The translations under genes and the position numbers were made by a program. A stretch of DNA of 64,000 nucleotides from Lateolabrax maculatus (Eukaryota; Chordata; Actinopteri; Acropomatiformes; Lateolabracidae): assembly GCA_031216445.1 (NCBI GenBank), contig CM062211.1, positions 18,885,001 through 18,949,000 of the forward strand, given 5' to 3'. Positions within the stretch are counted from its first letter, which is position 1. Every line of letters begins with the position of its first letter. Shown piece after piece: positions 34,363-43,947 of the stretch. Under the pieces are notes generated by a model, which had not been told where the DNA came from, did no database searches, and worked only from the letters and a program-made list of their open reading frames with translations.

Positions 34363-37090
34363 CACACACACACACTCACACACTCTCTCACACACACACA
34401 CACACACCCCTCAGGTGCTCTAGTGGAGTCGCTGTGTAAATAAAAGCTGTTTAAATGGGGCTGCTCACCTGGGAGACACAGTGGGAACAGAGAGCAGCAG
34501 GACTCAGTTCATTCATCAATAAGTTTGTGAAGTTCTTCTAGTTATTGATTAGAACATAAAGCAGAAACCGAGGCCGACTGCAGCAAACACAGTCAGAGGT
34601 CTCGCTCCTGATTGGTTCATTCATGAGGTCACGTGAGCCGACACACCACAGGTATCAGATTAAAGCAGCTTTATCTCGATGTTACAAATATTAACTGTTT
34701 AACTGCAGGTAACTGTTAATAACTTCAGGGTGTTCCACAAAATGACCGTTAAACTTACGACTTTCATTTAAAATACTGTTATATAATTTGAATAATTTGT
34801 TTAAAATCACTGAAATTGTCCCCAACAGATGCTCCATCTCCTGTCTGTTTGATAAAAAGTACAGTGAGCAGTTTAAAGAAATGACTGAGCCCCTTTTAAC
34901 ATGAAACTATATATTTGAGATGTTTTTAAAGATTTACATCCTCAGTAGGAACCAACGGGCTGAGAGCCACAGACAGGAAGTAGGTTTAATTAGTAACCAG
35001 TATCCATGTTAGAGCAGCTGGTGCAGAGGAACTTTTTTAGTTTGCTCTCGGTGGTATTAAGGGGACTGAAATAACACTTTGTGTCTCTCTTAATCCTGAT
35101 GTCTCACTTCCTTCCTCTTGACCCAAAACACACAGAGAAAACTTTTCTCTCGTTGCTGCACTCAGTTCACGTCCGTCTGTCCTCCTCCTCCTCTGTGTTG
35201 CATTATAAATCATCCTGACACAACTGGACTGGGAGACAGAAACAGAAAAGAGAGATTTTTTTTATATTGGTGACAGAAACCGAGCAGATGAATAAAAAGA
35301 GGAAAAACATACACGGGTCCTCTTATGGAAGCTCACTCCTGCCAAAAACATAAAAAGTTTCTATCAATTTATGATCTCATTGTCTTAAAATATTCACAAT
35401 TATGAGATAGTACTGTAAGTAAAATACTGACTAAGTCATACATCAAAACAATAGCCATAATTATCTCATGCGTGATTTGTCATGTTTTTTCACTTTCTTG
35501 GCAGAAATGGGCTTCTGTACTTTTAAAAAAACTTTATTGACAACAGTTTAGCATTACACAAAACCAGGAGTTACAACAAATGAACAAACAGAAAAAAAAA
35601 TGAACAATAAACAAAAATAAATATCAAAATAAAATAAACTTTATACTGTTTTGTTCAACCAATCCGTTTCCTTCCAGGCCCTCCGGTCCCGCCCCCCAGC
35701 GTACGTGTCAGTGAGAGGTCGTCGAAGGTCACGCCGTCCTCCATCTTGTTCCGCTTCAACTGCTCCTGGTTCAGCGACGCCAACGGAGCCGTCAGATACT
35801 TCACCGTGGTCGTGGCCGAGTCTGATGGTACAAACACACACACACACTATTTACAGTTATGGGCAGAGACACAGGGTTTTTTTTTTCGGGTTTTTCCTTC
35901 TGCTCTGAGACCAGGAAGTTGTTTTTTAAGTTTGTTTTAACACTGATTTTCAGCTCTGGACACATTTGACACCAAATAGCCGCCAAATTGTCATAAAAGT
36001 AATTTTCTTGCTTCAGATGGAAGAGAAAGTTTCAGTTTTTACAACATGCGTCATGTATGGAAGCTGATATACACTTTATATGTAATACAAGAAGAAAAAT
36101 TAAGCATCGAGAAGATGCACGTCTAGTCTCCAGATTATTTAACAGGATAAACATTTAGACAAACCCCAAACCTTGTGTACTCTGATTAAAAACGATCTCC
36201 ACAAAGTCTCAAAGTAAAATGTTATGCTGATGACCATTTCATATCCAGATAACAATACAGCACATTTTCTGCAAATGAGTTTTCTATCCGTCTCTCTCTC
36301 TGACAGCCACTGAGATGCTGCAGCCGGAGCAGCGCCACCCTCTGCCCTCCTACCGCGACTACATCAACAACTCCTCCGTCAGAGCCTATCAGACCGCCTA
36401 CTTCTCCAGCCGCTGCCCGCAGGACGCCGAGGCCTCCGCCGGACAGGTGACCACCCCACCTGTCACTGCACTCAGCAGCTCCAACAAGCTAATAATAGTG
36501 TTCAGGTCATTTTCGTTTATCTAAGAAAACTGTTCTTTTTTCAATCAAACATTTGTGTAAATTCACACATTCATACAAACTATTTACATTTAAATGTGCT
36601 TTAGATACTATCAAGTTTACAGTTAAACATCATGAAATAAACTGACATTTGTTAACAGAAATATCCAACAAAAGGTTTTAAAAATATGATTGATTACAAA
36701 ATCAGAATTGGAGAAGCAAATCTTAAAATAAAATTTTTAATTAATAATTCATATTTACAATATTGATTTTATTTCTTGCTGGACACTCAAATTTAGAAAT
36801 CTACCAAAACAACAAAAACTTTATATAAAAACTATATAAAAACTTTAAAACATCCAAAGAAGAAAAGTCAATAAAAATGAATAAAAACAATGAGATTTGG
36901 TTTGTTATGTGTGTGTATGAAATCAATCAATCAATCAATAACTGATCAGGTGGTGGAGGTGAACCTGGGGGCCGGAGGGGATCGGCTGGGCGGGGCCTGT
37001 GACCGTTACCATGACGATGACCTCTACCTGAGCGACAGCTACGGCGGCTTCTGTGACGGGCCGCTGAAACCCAAAACCTCCTACAGGTAC

Positions 37091-37128
<38 letters not shown>

Positions 37129-37155
37129 GTTCCAGCTACTGGAGTCAAACATATG

Positions 37156-37207
<52 letters not shown>

Positions 37208-37505
37208 CAGGCTGAGTGTGCGAGCTTTCACCAGACTGTTTGATGAAAACCACCGAGAGTTTCCTCAGCCGCTCTTCACCGACACTTACCTGTCCTCACC
37301 GCTCAGGACGCACGCAGGTGAGTCACACACACACACACACACACACAGACACACACACCTGTATCTGACTGTCCTCCCTGTGTGTTGTTGTGTCAGAGCC
37401 TCTCAGTGGCGTCGTGGAGGGTTTGAGTGCCGGGATGTTCCTGATCGGTATGATGGTGGCCGTCGTCTCTCTGCTCGTCTACAGACAGAGGCTGCGCAAA
37501 GTGTG

Positions 37506-37548
<43 letters not shown>

Positions 37549-37983
37549 CACCCTCGCTGAAAAACATTTCCTCGATCTTAATCTGAAGCCTCTGAACTTA
37601 ACAGGGAAACTTGTTTTCTGATAATAGAGACACAACTAACCATTATTTTCATTATCGACTGACTGACTAATAATCATTTGGGCTTGAAAAGTTCAGAAAA
37701 TAGTGAATGATTGAAAGTGAACTGATTATACTCAGACTTTTACTGTAACACAGTATTTACAGTGTGTATCAGTACTTTTACTGCAGTAAAGGACCTGAAT
37801 ATTTCCTCCTCCTCTGGCAATAAAAGCAGTAAAAACTACAATCTCATTCCCAACAATAACTCAACAGTGTGTGTGTGTGTGTGTGTGTGCAGGGCTGTGC
37901 AGGAGAACCCGGTGGTGAGGATGAGTATGTGGAAGGAGGTTCCAGCTTCAGGATTATATATGGGTGTCAGGAGGTAAGTGTGT

Positions 37984-38022
<39 letters not shown>

Positions 38023-38163
38023 CGATAGAGAGATTAGTTTCCAATACCTCCTACGTCCAATATGTGAGTGTGAAGTATTAGTTTCCAATAAAGTGTTCGC
38101 TCTCTCAGATTACCTCATCGTTCACCCACCAGTCACAGCAGCTGTTAATTACTCCCTGTGTGT

Positions 38164-38216
<53 letters not shown>

Positions 38217-39389
38217 CAGCTCATTAAGTGTCAGTTTGACAGACGAAGCTTCGTTAACAGTGAAATCTGCTCCTATGTTTGAAAATCATAATTACCAATA
38301 ATTATAAGTTCGACATTACTTCAAAAACAATTAGAAGAACAAAAGAGTTGAAAAGGCGGCACAAATAAAACGTGTTCATTAAATATCTGGAGATATCGTA
38401 ACTATCACTTAAATGAAACATTTGGGATAAAAAGATGTGAAACACGGCTGTACATAAAAAAAGATTTCTGACTTCTAAACAAATGTTCTTCTGATGATGT
38501 TTATTAAGTGTTTTAATCAATAATTATCGACAAATCCTGACTAAAGCTTTGGTTCATTAAAGGTTTTTTTTTTTGTTTGCAGTAAAATCACAAATAACGA
38601 CAAAAGTTTAAACATGGACATTTTGTGCAACAAGCCAATAATTTCACAACAAAAAACAAACAAACTCAACAAAACATTACAGCGTTGTGATGAAAGGTGT
38701 ACATGTAATTTAACAGTTTTTGATATTAATACCTGCTTATTATAATAACATTGTCAATTATAGCATTAAGTAATTCTAAAATGTTAACATTTGTCTATGA
38801 AAGACTGTAATAACTAATCTAGTTTATTAAATCCACCTCTTGTGAACTATTAACCCTCCTGTAAAATAACTTTAACATGAACTTTTCTTTCCTCTTGCAG
38901 TAATCGTCGGGTCACCAGGTGAGCAGCAAGTTTCATAGTTAAATTCAGCAAAAAATCTGTGAGGTCTGGTCTGTTAAAAGTACAAAGACAAGAAGCTCCA
39001 GATGTCGGTCCGCACTCTCTGTTCACAAACAGCAAACAGAACTAATGTGTGTTTGTCTCCACGTCCAGTCCCATCAAATCCTGCCACTTCGAGTCCCATC
39101 TGACCAAACTGCAGGCCGACTCCAACTACCTGCTGTCGGAGGAGTTCGAGGTAAAGACGAATAATCTGTCAAGTAACTAAAGCTGTAAAGTAAATGTAGT
39201 GGAGCAGAAAGTGGCATAAAATGGAAAAACTCCTGTAAAGTAAAAGTATTTATTTGAGACTGACTGAATCGTCTTGTGTTTTCACGAAGGATCTGAAGGA
39301 CGTCGGCCGCAACCAGACGATGGACGTCGCCCGACTGCCGGAGAACCGAGGAAAGAACCGCTACAACAACATCCTGCCATGTAAGCACC

Positions 39390-39434
<45 letters not shown>

Positions 39435-40352
39435 ATGAAATGGTCTTTAATTGTTTCTGCTGCAGCAACAAATTAAAAGTTAAAAACATGAAGTAAATTC
39501 TGTTTGTGTGGAACTCAAATGGAGCCCAGAAATAATAATATAATGAAAAAAAATTAAAAAAATCAACCAATCTATGTGAAAATCATTACAATGATGACAT
39601 CGTTAAAAGCTTTAATTAAGGAGACAGAACCTGTTCCCATGGCGACAGTGATGAGAGTCGCAGAGATAAAAACATTAATAACCGAACATGCAGATGAAGG
39701 TTGGTGCTGCAGCAGAAAGTTCAGCCTCATTTTAAAGACGTGGAAATCACGTTTTAACCTCCTCGACACGTAAAAGTGTGTTTTTAAATAAAGACGCATC
39801 AGGCAAGTCTGCTTTGAAACCAGCACCCAGCTGCACCTTTTTCACTACTTTACTCTCTCTGCACTAACAAAATTGGATTTAAGTCCAAACTTCTAAATTT
39901 CAACATCAGGGTTCAATGCAATATTTTTTCCTCACTGCAGCCAAGAACATGAACATTTTCCTCCATAAATTTGCTGATTTATTGTGTATAATATGTAGAA
40001 CAGTGAAGCTCAATTCAGTTAATTTGGTTGTTTTCCTTAAGCTATTTGTAATGTTGATATATTACACAAACAGGCAAAATGTAAGAGTGACAGTTGGATT
40101 AAGTAAATTATTTCAATATAACGTCCATCGAGAATGAACATATACAGTGGAACAGCGTAAAAAAAAATTCCCCAAAATATAACATATCACAGAACACGGC
40201 CTTCAAAATCATATTCTGGAGAGTCGTGTATTTATCAGTATCACAGTCTGAAGTCATTAAGCGTCAGTCATGTGTAACTGCAGCCAATTTTCTATACGAA
40301 CAGAAACATGATTTGTGATTCGAGGTGATGCGTTTACAACAGCAGCGCTATA

Positions 40353-40389
<37 letters not shown>

Positions 40390-41243
40390 AGTAAAATGAA
40401 TGTGTGTCACAGCTGAACCGCTTCACATTTGGAGACATTTAAGATTTTAATAAATATTCTCACTTACAACAATAAAAGCCTCGGGGAAGCTGTTAAATGT
40501 GATAACAGTTGAGTCATTTAGACGAAAATAAAAAGCTTTGTGTCAAAATTAACTTTCATCAGACTAACTGGAGAACTTTTCTGTTTATTTATTCTAACAA
40601 TAGTCAGCTGGTTTGGAGCTTAACTCTTCATTTATCAGCCTCAGAGTCTCTTATTAGCTTCAAATGTTGCACTGTTTAAAACTGAAGATTTATTTGATGT
40701 GAATCGATGCAGTCGTGATTTCTGATGGATTATATAAACGTGGAATTTCACCCAGAAAAAAAAACTGTTTAAAAACACGTTTAATTAAACCTGTGAAGAC
40801 GTTTCAGCTCACAACGGCCTCGTAACTAATCAATAAGTACGGCAACAAAGATGTCGTCGATGTAACTTTAACGCAGAGGGGTCACAGGTCAAATATTTGA
40901 GCTGCACTGATCAATATTTTCAGATTAAAGACGGATCAAAGTCACCTGTAATGACGTGTTCAGACGTTTCATCTTTTTACAGCCAAAATATATCTAAGTT
41001 TAGCTTTAGTTTTTTTTTTCTTTTAGTTTTTCTGCCATAAATATCAGTATTTCAGGTTTAAAATGATTTCAAGCTCCGATTTAAATTATAACATTAAAAA
41101 CGTCGACGTCACTAAAAAGCAGCAGATAGTTTCTGATCATCAACGGTTCTTTTTTGTAGACGATTCAACCAGAGTGAAGCTGTCGTACCTGGAGGACGAC
41201 CCCTGCTCCGACTACATCAACGCCAGCTACATACCTGTGAGCG

Positions 41244-41288
<45 letters not shown>

Positions 41289-43008
41289 ATAACACACACT
41301 AATACTCGCGTCCTGTGTGTGTGTGCAGGGTAATAACTTCCGCAGGGAGTACATCGCCACCCAGGGCCCGCTGCCCGGCACCAAGGATGATTTCTGGCGG
41401 ATGGTGTGGGAGCACGGCGTCTACAACGTCGTCATGGTGACGCAGTGCGTGGAGAAGGGGCGGGTGAGTCTTTGGATCAAAATAATAAAACAAGACGACA
41501 AGAAATTAAACTACCAGATTGAAATATCAGGACAGATTTTATCTTTACGCTGAGGATGAATCCTTTAAATTTTGGGACAGTTTCCACTTTTTAGTTTTTT
41601 GGAACTTTGTAGAAATATCACAAACTAACCGACATGAAATTAGTTTGTTTAAAAAGACGAGAAGCAACAAACGTCTAAACATGAGATGGCAGCTCCGATC
41701 GTCTACAGTTTTATTCAACTATTTACATCTGAGTTTAACTGAGAGTTGATGTTAAAACTTCAGTTTAGTTAATAAAAGACCAGATAGAGAAAAAATAGAA
41801 TATCAACATATAAAATGAGTTATTAGATCTGCTGCTAATGCAGAGTGTTGACATTTACCAGCAAGTTGACTGCAAGACTTTATGTCACCGTTCCATTAAA
41901 TTTAAGACCAGTTTTGCAATAAAAATAAACATCAGATGTGAAAGTAAATACATATATAGTCAGTTCAAAATTATAATTAGTCACCATTGCAATCTGAATA
42001 AAGAAGATATTTGACTCTTTTGTATGTTTCATGATCAGATTCTAACAAGTGAAAGTATTAAATCCTGTGATCGGTGTGTTGATCAGGTGAAGTGTGATCA
42101 ATACTGGCCTGCAGACAGGGAGCCTCTGTACTACGGTGACCTGGTCATCCAGATGCTGTCAGAGTCCGTCCTGCCCGAGTGGACCATCAGAGAGTTCAAG
42201 ATCACCTCGGTACTGACTCCTCACCTCACACCAGTTCACTCAGAGCGCTTATTGATTAATAATAATAAGTAATCAATCAATCAATCAATCCTCACAGGAG
42301 AGCAGCCGCAGTTACCCTCGGGTGCTGCGTCACTTCCACTACACTGTGTGGCCCGATCACGGAGTCCCGGAGAGCACCCAGTCCCTGATCCAGTTCGTCA
42401 GGACGGTCCGGGACTACGTGGACCGATCACCCAGCACCGGAGCCGCCGTCGTGCACTGCAGGTAGGACGCCGCGTCACCGCCGTGTCACGCCGTGTCACC
42501 GCCGCGTCACACTCTGAAAAAGCAACTTATTTTGGAAGCCATGTTTGGGCATTAATATCGTGAGAAGTATTAATTCTTCGCCTGTCAACATGTTGTCAGT
42601 GTGACTGAAACGTTAAACCTTTGGACTGAAGCTACATTCATTTGGAAAATAATTCTTTAATGTTTGGTCATTTAGTGACAAAGTGCCAATGTTTCCATGG
42701 TTTTGACAGATGAAATATGTTTATCTTCCATCCTACAAAGTCTCATGCGGCAGGGAACAATACAAGATATATTAATGCCAAAACATGGCGTGAAAAATTA
42801 AATAAGGGCTGAAAAAATATGAAAACACAGGATCTGATTTGATTTGGAACCGTTTCATGATGAAGTTTGAACACAAACTGAGACGGTTTTGCAACAACCT
42901 GATCTGATCTACGTTAGTTGCTTCATTCACTATTATTTTAATCATTTGAGTCATTTTTTAGCAAAATGTTCTAGACTCTTGAATGTGAAGATTTGCTGCT
43001 TACAGTTG

Positions 43009-43041
<33 letters not shown>

Positions 43042-43338
43042 GTGCTGGTGTCGGCCGTACAGGGACGTTCATCGCCTTGGATCGGGTTCTGCAGCAGCTG
43101 GACTCTAAAGGAACCATCGACCTGTACGGCTGCGTGTTCGACCTCCGCCTGCACCGCCAACACATGGTCCAGACTGAGGTAACACCAGTAAACATTGGTC
43201 AAAATAAAGGCTGAAACATCTGCAACTAAAATAAATATTCAATGCCAGCAAATATTGTCCCAAACCAGGAGGACGTTCAGTGTGAAATGATGTAATTTAA
43301 TGTAAAAATCTGTTTTTTTTCCACGCATTTCATTACAC

Positions 43339-43390
<52 letters not shown>

Positions 43391-43947
43391 CAGTGCCAGT
43401 ACGCCTTCCTGCACCAGTGTGTTCGGGACGTCCTGAGAGCCAGAAAACATCGCAGTGAACAGGAGAATCCTCTCTACCCCATCTACGAAAACTTCAACCC
43501 CGAGTACTGCCGAGGTGAGACGAACGCACCGAAACCTGCACGAAGTCTCCCAGTTAGTTACAGACGTGCTGGGCGGATGGATACGCTCTTATTCATCGAG
43601 AAATAGTTCCTCCGGAGAACATGACACTAACAACATGTTCATCAGTAACTTGTAGAAGTTTGTAGACGTATTATTAAACTGCACACAGAGCCAGGCTTTT
43701 GTCTTATCTCACCAGTTCCAAAACTTCACAACTGAAATTGTAACTTCGCTGATTTATTGAAATGTATAATTTTAACATAATTCCCGTGGCTTGTTTTTAC
43801 GAGCAGCTTTACAGTCGATTAAACTGCGAACATGTATTGTTGTTATTTATAATAGCTGCAGATCTTTGAGTTTTATTTAAAAAACTTTTCTGAATAAATG
43901 AAACTTGTTCTGGTTTCTCCTCAGATTTCATCTACACTGGACGCTAA
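17029..43947 (+). CDS. ptprb: PTPRB (VE-PTP), receptor-type tyrosine phosphatase beta, complete
   Basis: This endothelial receptor phosphatase acts on TIE2, VE-cadherin and VEGFR2. Coding exons: 17029-17097, 19646-20078, 22524-22643, 23346-23486, 23564-23824, 23899-24165, 24455-24571, 24655-24801, 25337-25454, 25597-25742, 27959-28225, 28374-28432, 28556-28760, 28851-28948, 29035-29200, 29274-29404, 29613-29760, 30312-30581, 30995-31170, 31272-31422, 31702-31802, 32247-32412, 32508-32789, 34035-34313, 35678-35827, 36307-36446, 36950-37086, 37211-37317, 37397-37502, 37893-37973, 38901-38918, 39069-39150, 39290-39380, 41160-41236, 41329-41463, 42087-42209, 42298-42461, 43043-43178, 43394-43514, 43925-43947. 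The sum is 6009 bases, 2002 residues plus stop; human PTPRB is about 1997. The order is signal peptide, 16 FN3 domains, one membrane segment and one PTP domain. Domain-by-domain similarity to human PTPRB is clear from memory. All splice phases agree. The starting ATG is chosen because it opens a hydrophobic leader before a good donor. Confidence 0.95.
18384..18435 (+). repeat. (TCTG)n tetranucleotide repeat
   Basis: About a dozen TCTG units, broken once by GCAGG, lie in PTPRB intron 1. Confidence 0.85.
19646..20078 (+). other. ptprb: PTPRB FN3 domain 1 with long acidic insert
   Basis: The exon aligns with the first, cysteine-containing FN3 domain of human PTPRB: GCSFTLISPDAGADGAEC corresponds to the human stretch around CNFSLIYSSD, and FTCVLDHLEPGTTYQLQV to the strand with GCNLQDLQAGTIY. 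Between them are 55 residues (19814-19978), where I count about 9 in human. They include RRRK, RERREEEEEEAKED and GSNQLGVEEGGSK, and are strongly charged and probably disordered. The exon ends in phase 1 with A before GTGAGT. Confidence 0.88.
21304..21370 (+). repeat. (TG)n microsatellite, interrupted
   Basis: About 30 TG units broken by TC and CG steps, in PTPRB intron 2. Confidence 0.85.
21461..21510 (+). repeat. (TG)n microsatellite
   Basis: About 25 uninterrupted TG units in PTPRB intron 2. Confidence 0.9.
21643..21699 (+). repeat. (TG)n microsatellite
   Basis: About 28 TG units in PTPRB intron 2, some 130 bases after the previous tract. Confidence 0.9.
22191..22256 (+). repeat. (TG)n microsatellite, interrupted
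   Basis: TG units with two TC interruptions in PTPRB intron 2. Confidence 0.85.
22524..25742 (+). other. ptprb: PTPRB FN3 domains 2-6
   Basis: Domain 2 is 22524-22643 plus 23346-23486 (split in phase 1); domain 3 is the single exon 23564-23824; domain 4 is 23899-24165; domain 5 is 24455-24571 plus 24655-24801 (phase 1); domain 6 is 25337-25454 plus 25597-25742 (phase 2). Each shows the FN3 landmarks: Leu-x-Val near the start, a core Trp (LSW, SAMW, ASW), the Thr-Pro-Gly-x-x-Tyr loop (LTPGRLY, LTPGSAY, LTPGALY), and SG near the end. By sequence they match human domains 3-7. Several introns are only 74-83 bases. N-glycosylation sites such as NVT, NST and NQS are frequent, as expected for an extracellular region. 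Confidence 0.9.
26862..27035. repeat. Interspersed repeat fragment
   Basis: 'gagctttcaaccttattttgtggtcttcatcag' (written in parts: gagctttcaacc, gtggtcttcatcag) is followed about 100 bases later by 'ctgatgaaaaccatgag' and 'ggttgaaagct', a partial reverse complement. The phrase family occurs widely in fish genomes, and a relative appears at 20255-20325. Confidence 0.5.
27295..27408 (+). repeat. Compound (TG)n/(GTGAGT)n tract
   Basis: More than 110 bases of TG with regular GAGTG interruptions. The interrupted part repeats GAGTGTGTGTGT about every 16 bases and then becomes pure TG. It contains several GTGAGT strings, which are donor-like, within the intron. Confidence 0.85.
27533..27588 (+). 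repeat. (CA)n microsatellite
   Basis: About 27 CA units, 125 bases after the compound TG tract. The two could pair in RNA. Confidence 0.88.
27790..27863. repeat. (ATATTAAAT)n AT-only tandem
   Basis: About 74 bases built from ATTAAATATT-type units. Each unit is nearly self-complementary, so the tract can extrude hairpins. It ends abruptly at 'ccccctggtggctcg'. Confidence 0.8.
29801..30274. mobile_element. Palindromic MITE-like element in PTPRB intron
   Basis: The element begins GTTAAAGGGATAGTT and ends with the reverse complement, AACTATCCCTTTAAC. Inside, about 29865-29985 is an imperfect reverse complement of about 30085-30235; for example, 'tttcacctgttcactttgcc' pairs with 'ggcaaggtgaagaggtgaaa'. 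No transposase frame is present. TTAAAGGGATAGTT termini are common in fish non-autonomous DNA elements. It sits in the 0.55-kb intron between FN3 domains 10 and 11 and accounts for most of its length. A target-site duplication is not clear. Confidence 0.8.
30795..30841 (+). repeat. (GATT)n/(GATA)n tract
   Basis: Four GATT units are followed by about five GATA units, in the intron before FN3 domain 12. Confidence 0.85.
32790..34034 (+). other. PTPRB intron with transposon-like fragment and polypyrimidine tract
   Basis: The 1.2-kb intron contains the phrase 'ctacgtttacatgcacag' at about 32890, typical of fish MITE ends, a CA tract at 33199-33229, and about 340 bases of almost pure pyrimidine (33690-34033) that runs into the acceptor of FN3 domain 15. 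Confidence 0.65.
33690..34033 (+). repeat. Long polypyrimidine tract before a PTPRB acceptor
   Basis: About 340 bases are nearly all C and T on the plus strand, with units such as CTCCTCCTC and TTTCCTTTCC. It ends at the acceptor TTCAG at 34030-34034. Such tracts can form triplex DNA, and they bind polypyrimidine-tract proteins. Confidence 0.9.
34319..34408 (+). repeat. (CA)n tract following the FN3-15 donor
   Basis: Five bases after the donor GT (34314), a CA tract with CTCA interruptions runs for about 90 bases. Confidence 0.88.
34409..35677 (+). other. PTPRB intron, no exon seen
   Basis: A 1.3-kb AT-rich stretch with no recognised exon. Near 35525-35600 the phrase 'aaaactttattgacaacag', followed by an A-rich segment, may be the worn end of a retroposon. 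Nothing else stands out. Confidence 0.45.
37090..37206 (+). repeat. Paired (CA)n and (TG)n tracts filling a 124-base intron
   Basis: The intron 37087-37210 consists mostly of (CA)n at 37090-37125 and (TG)n at 37157-37206. They are complementary and can fold the intron into a hairpin that brings the donor and acceptor together. Confidence 0.9.
37397..37502 (+). other. ptprb: PTPRB transmembrane exon
   Basis: The exon encodes EPLSGVVEGLSAGMFLIGMMVAVVSLLVYRQRLRK, split here as EPLSGVVEGLSAG then MFLIGMMVAVVSLLVY: one membrane-spanning helix followed by basic stop-transfer residues. The human counterpart has a very similar helix. The exon ends in phase 2 (GT before GTGAGC). (CA)n tracts lie just before it (37327-37360) and just after its donor (37506-37548). 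Confidence 0.92.
37893..39150 (+). other. ptprb: PTPRB juxtamembrane exons with an 18-base microexon
   Basis: Exon 37893-37973 gives AVQENPVVRMSMWKEVPASG and GLYMGVRR. Exon 38901-38918 is only 18 bases and gives SNRRVT, corresponding to the NRKT stretch in human. Exon 39069-39150 gives SPIKSCHFESHLTKLQADSN and then YLLSEEFE. All three junctions around the microexon are phase 2, so it can be skipped without a frame change. The intron before it (37974-38900) has TG tracts at 37978-38020 and 38155-38217. Confidence 0.85.
39391..39432 (+). repeat. (TG)n tract after a PTPRB donor
   Basis: About 21 TG units begin ten bases after the donor GT at 39381. Confidence 0.9.
39433..41159 (+). other. PTPRB intron within the PTP domain, no exon seen
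   Basis: An AT-rich intron of 1.7 kb, with a (CA)n tract at 40357-40388. No other coding signal was found. Confidence 0.5.
41245..41286 (+). repeat. (CA)n tract after a PTPRB donor
   Basis: About 20 CA units begin eight bases after the donor at 41237, and a short TG run precedes the next acceptor (41328). The 92-base intron is again mostly dinucleotide repeat. Confidence 0.9.
42462..42512 (+). repeat. Short GC-rich tandem (CCGYGTCAC)n
   Basis: The unit CCGCGTCAC/CCGTGTCAC occurs four times in about 50 bases, immediately after the donor of the exon carrying the catalytic Cys. Confidence 0.7.
43011..43040 (+). repeat. (TG)n tract abutting a PTPRB acceptor
   Basis: About 14 TG units run directly into the acceptor TTAG at 43039-43042. 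They replace the usual polypyrimidine tract for the P-loop exon. Confidence 0.88.
43347..43388 (+). repeat. (TG)n tract abutting a PTPRB acceptor
   Basis: About 21 TG units end five bases before the acceptor AG at 43392-43393 of the penultimate coding exon. Confidence 0.9.

Larger units (their letters stand above)
32508..37317 (+). other. ptprb: PTPRB FN3 domains 14-16 and membrane-proximal region
   Basis: Domain 14: 32508-32789. Domain 15: 34035-34313, starting SPSPLKSIHCFPHSSSSLSCSW and keeping the cysteines of the matching human domain. The last domain and the membrane-proximal part use 35678-35827, 36307-36446, 36950-37086 and 37211-37317. They include FNCSWFSDANGAVRYFTVVV, PEQRHPLPSYRDY, GFCDGPLKPKTSYR and FTRLFDENHREF, all close to human PTPRB. 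The cysteines (CSW, RCPQ, ACDRY, FCDG) are retained and probably form disulphides near the membrane. Confidence 0.92.
39290..43947 (+). other. ptprb: PTPRB catalytic PTP domain and C-terminus
   Basis: Exons from 39290 on encode one PTP domain: DVGRNQTMDVARLPENRG, KNRYNNILPYD (pTyr loop), DYINASYIPGNNFRREYIAT, QGPLPGTKDDFW, KCDQYWPAD, HYTVWPDHGVPE (Asp codon 42355), HCSAGVGRTGTF (Cys codon 42457) and MVQTECQYAFLHQCVRDVL. The tail ENPLYPIYENFNP followed by EYCRDFIYTGR keeps the Tyr residues seen near the human C-terminus. Only one PTP domain is present, as expected for the R3 subgroup. The last exon adds just 23 bases, with TAA at 43945-43947. All catalytic residues are present. Confidence 0.95.
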
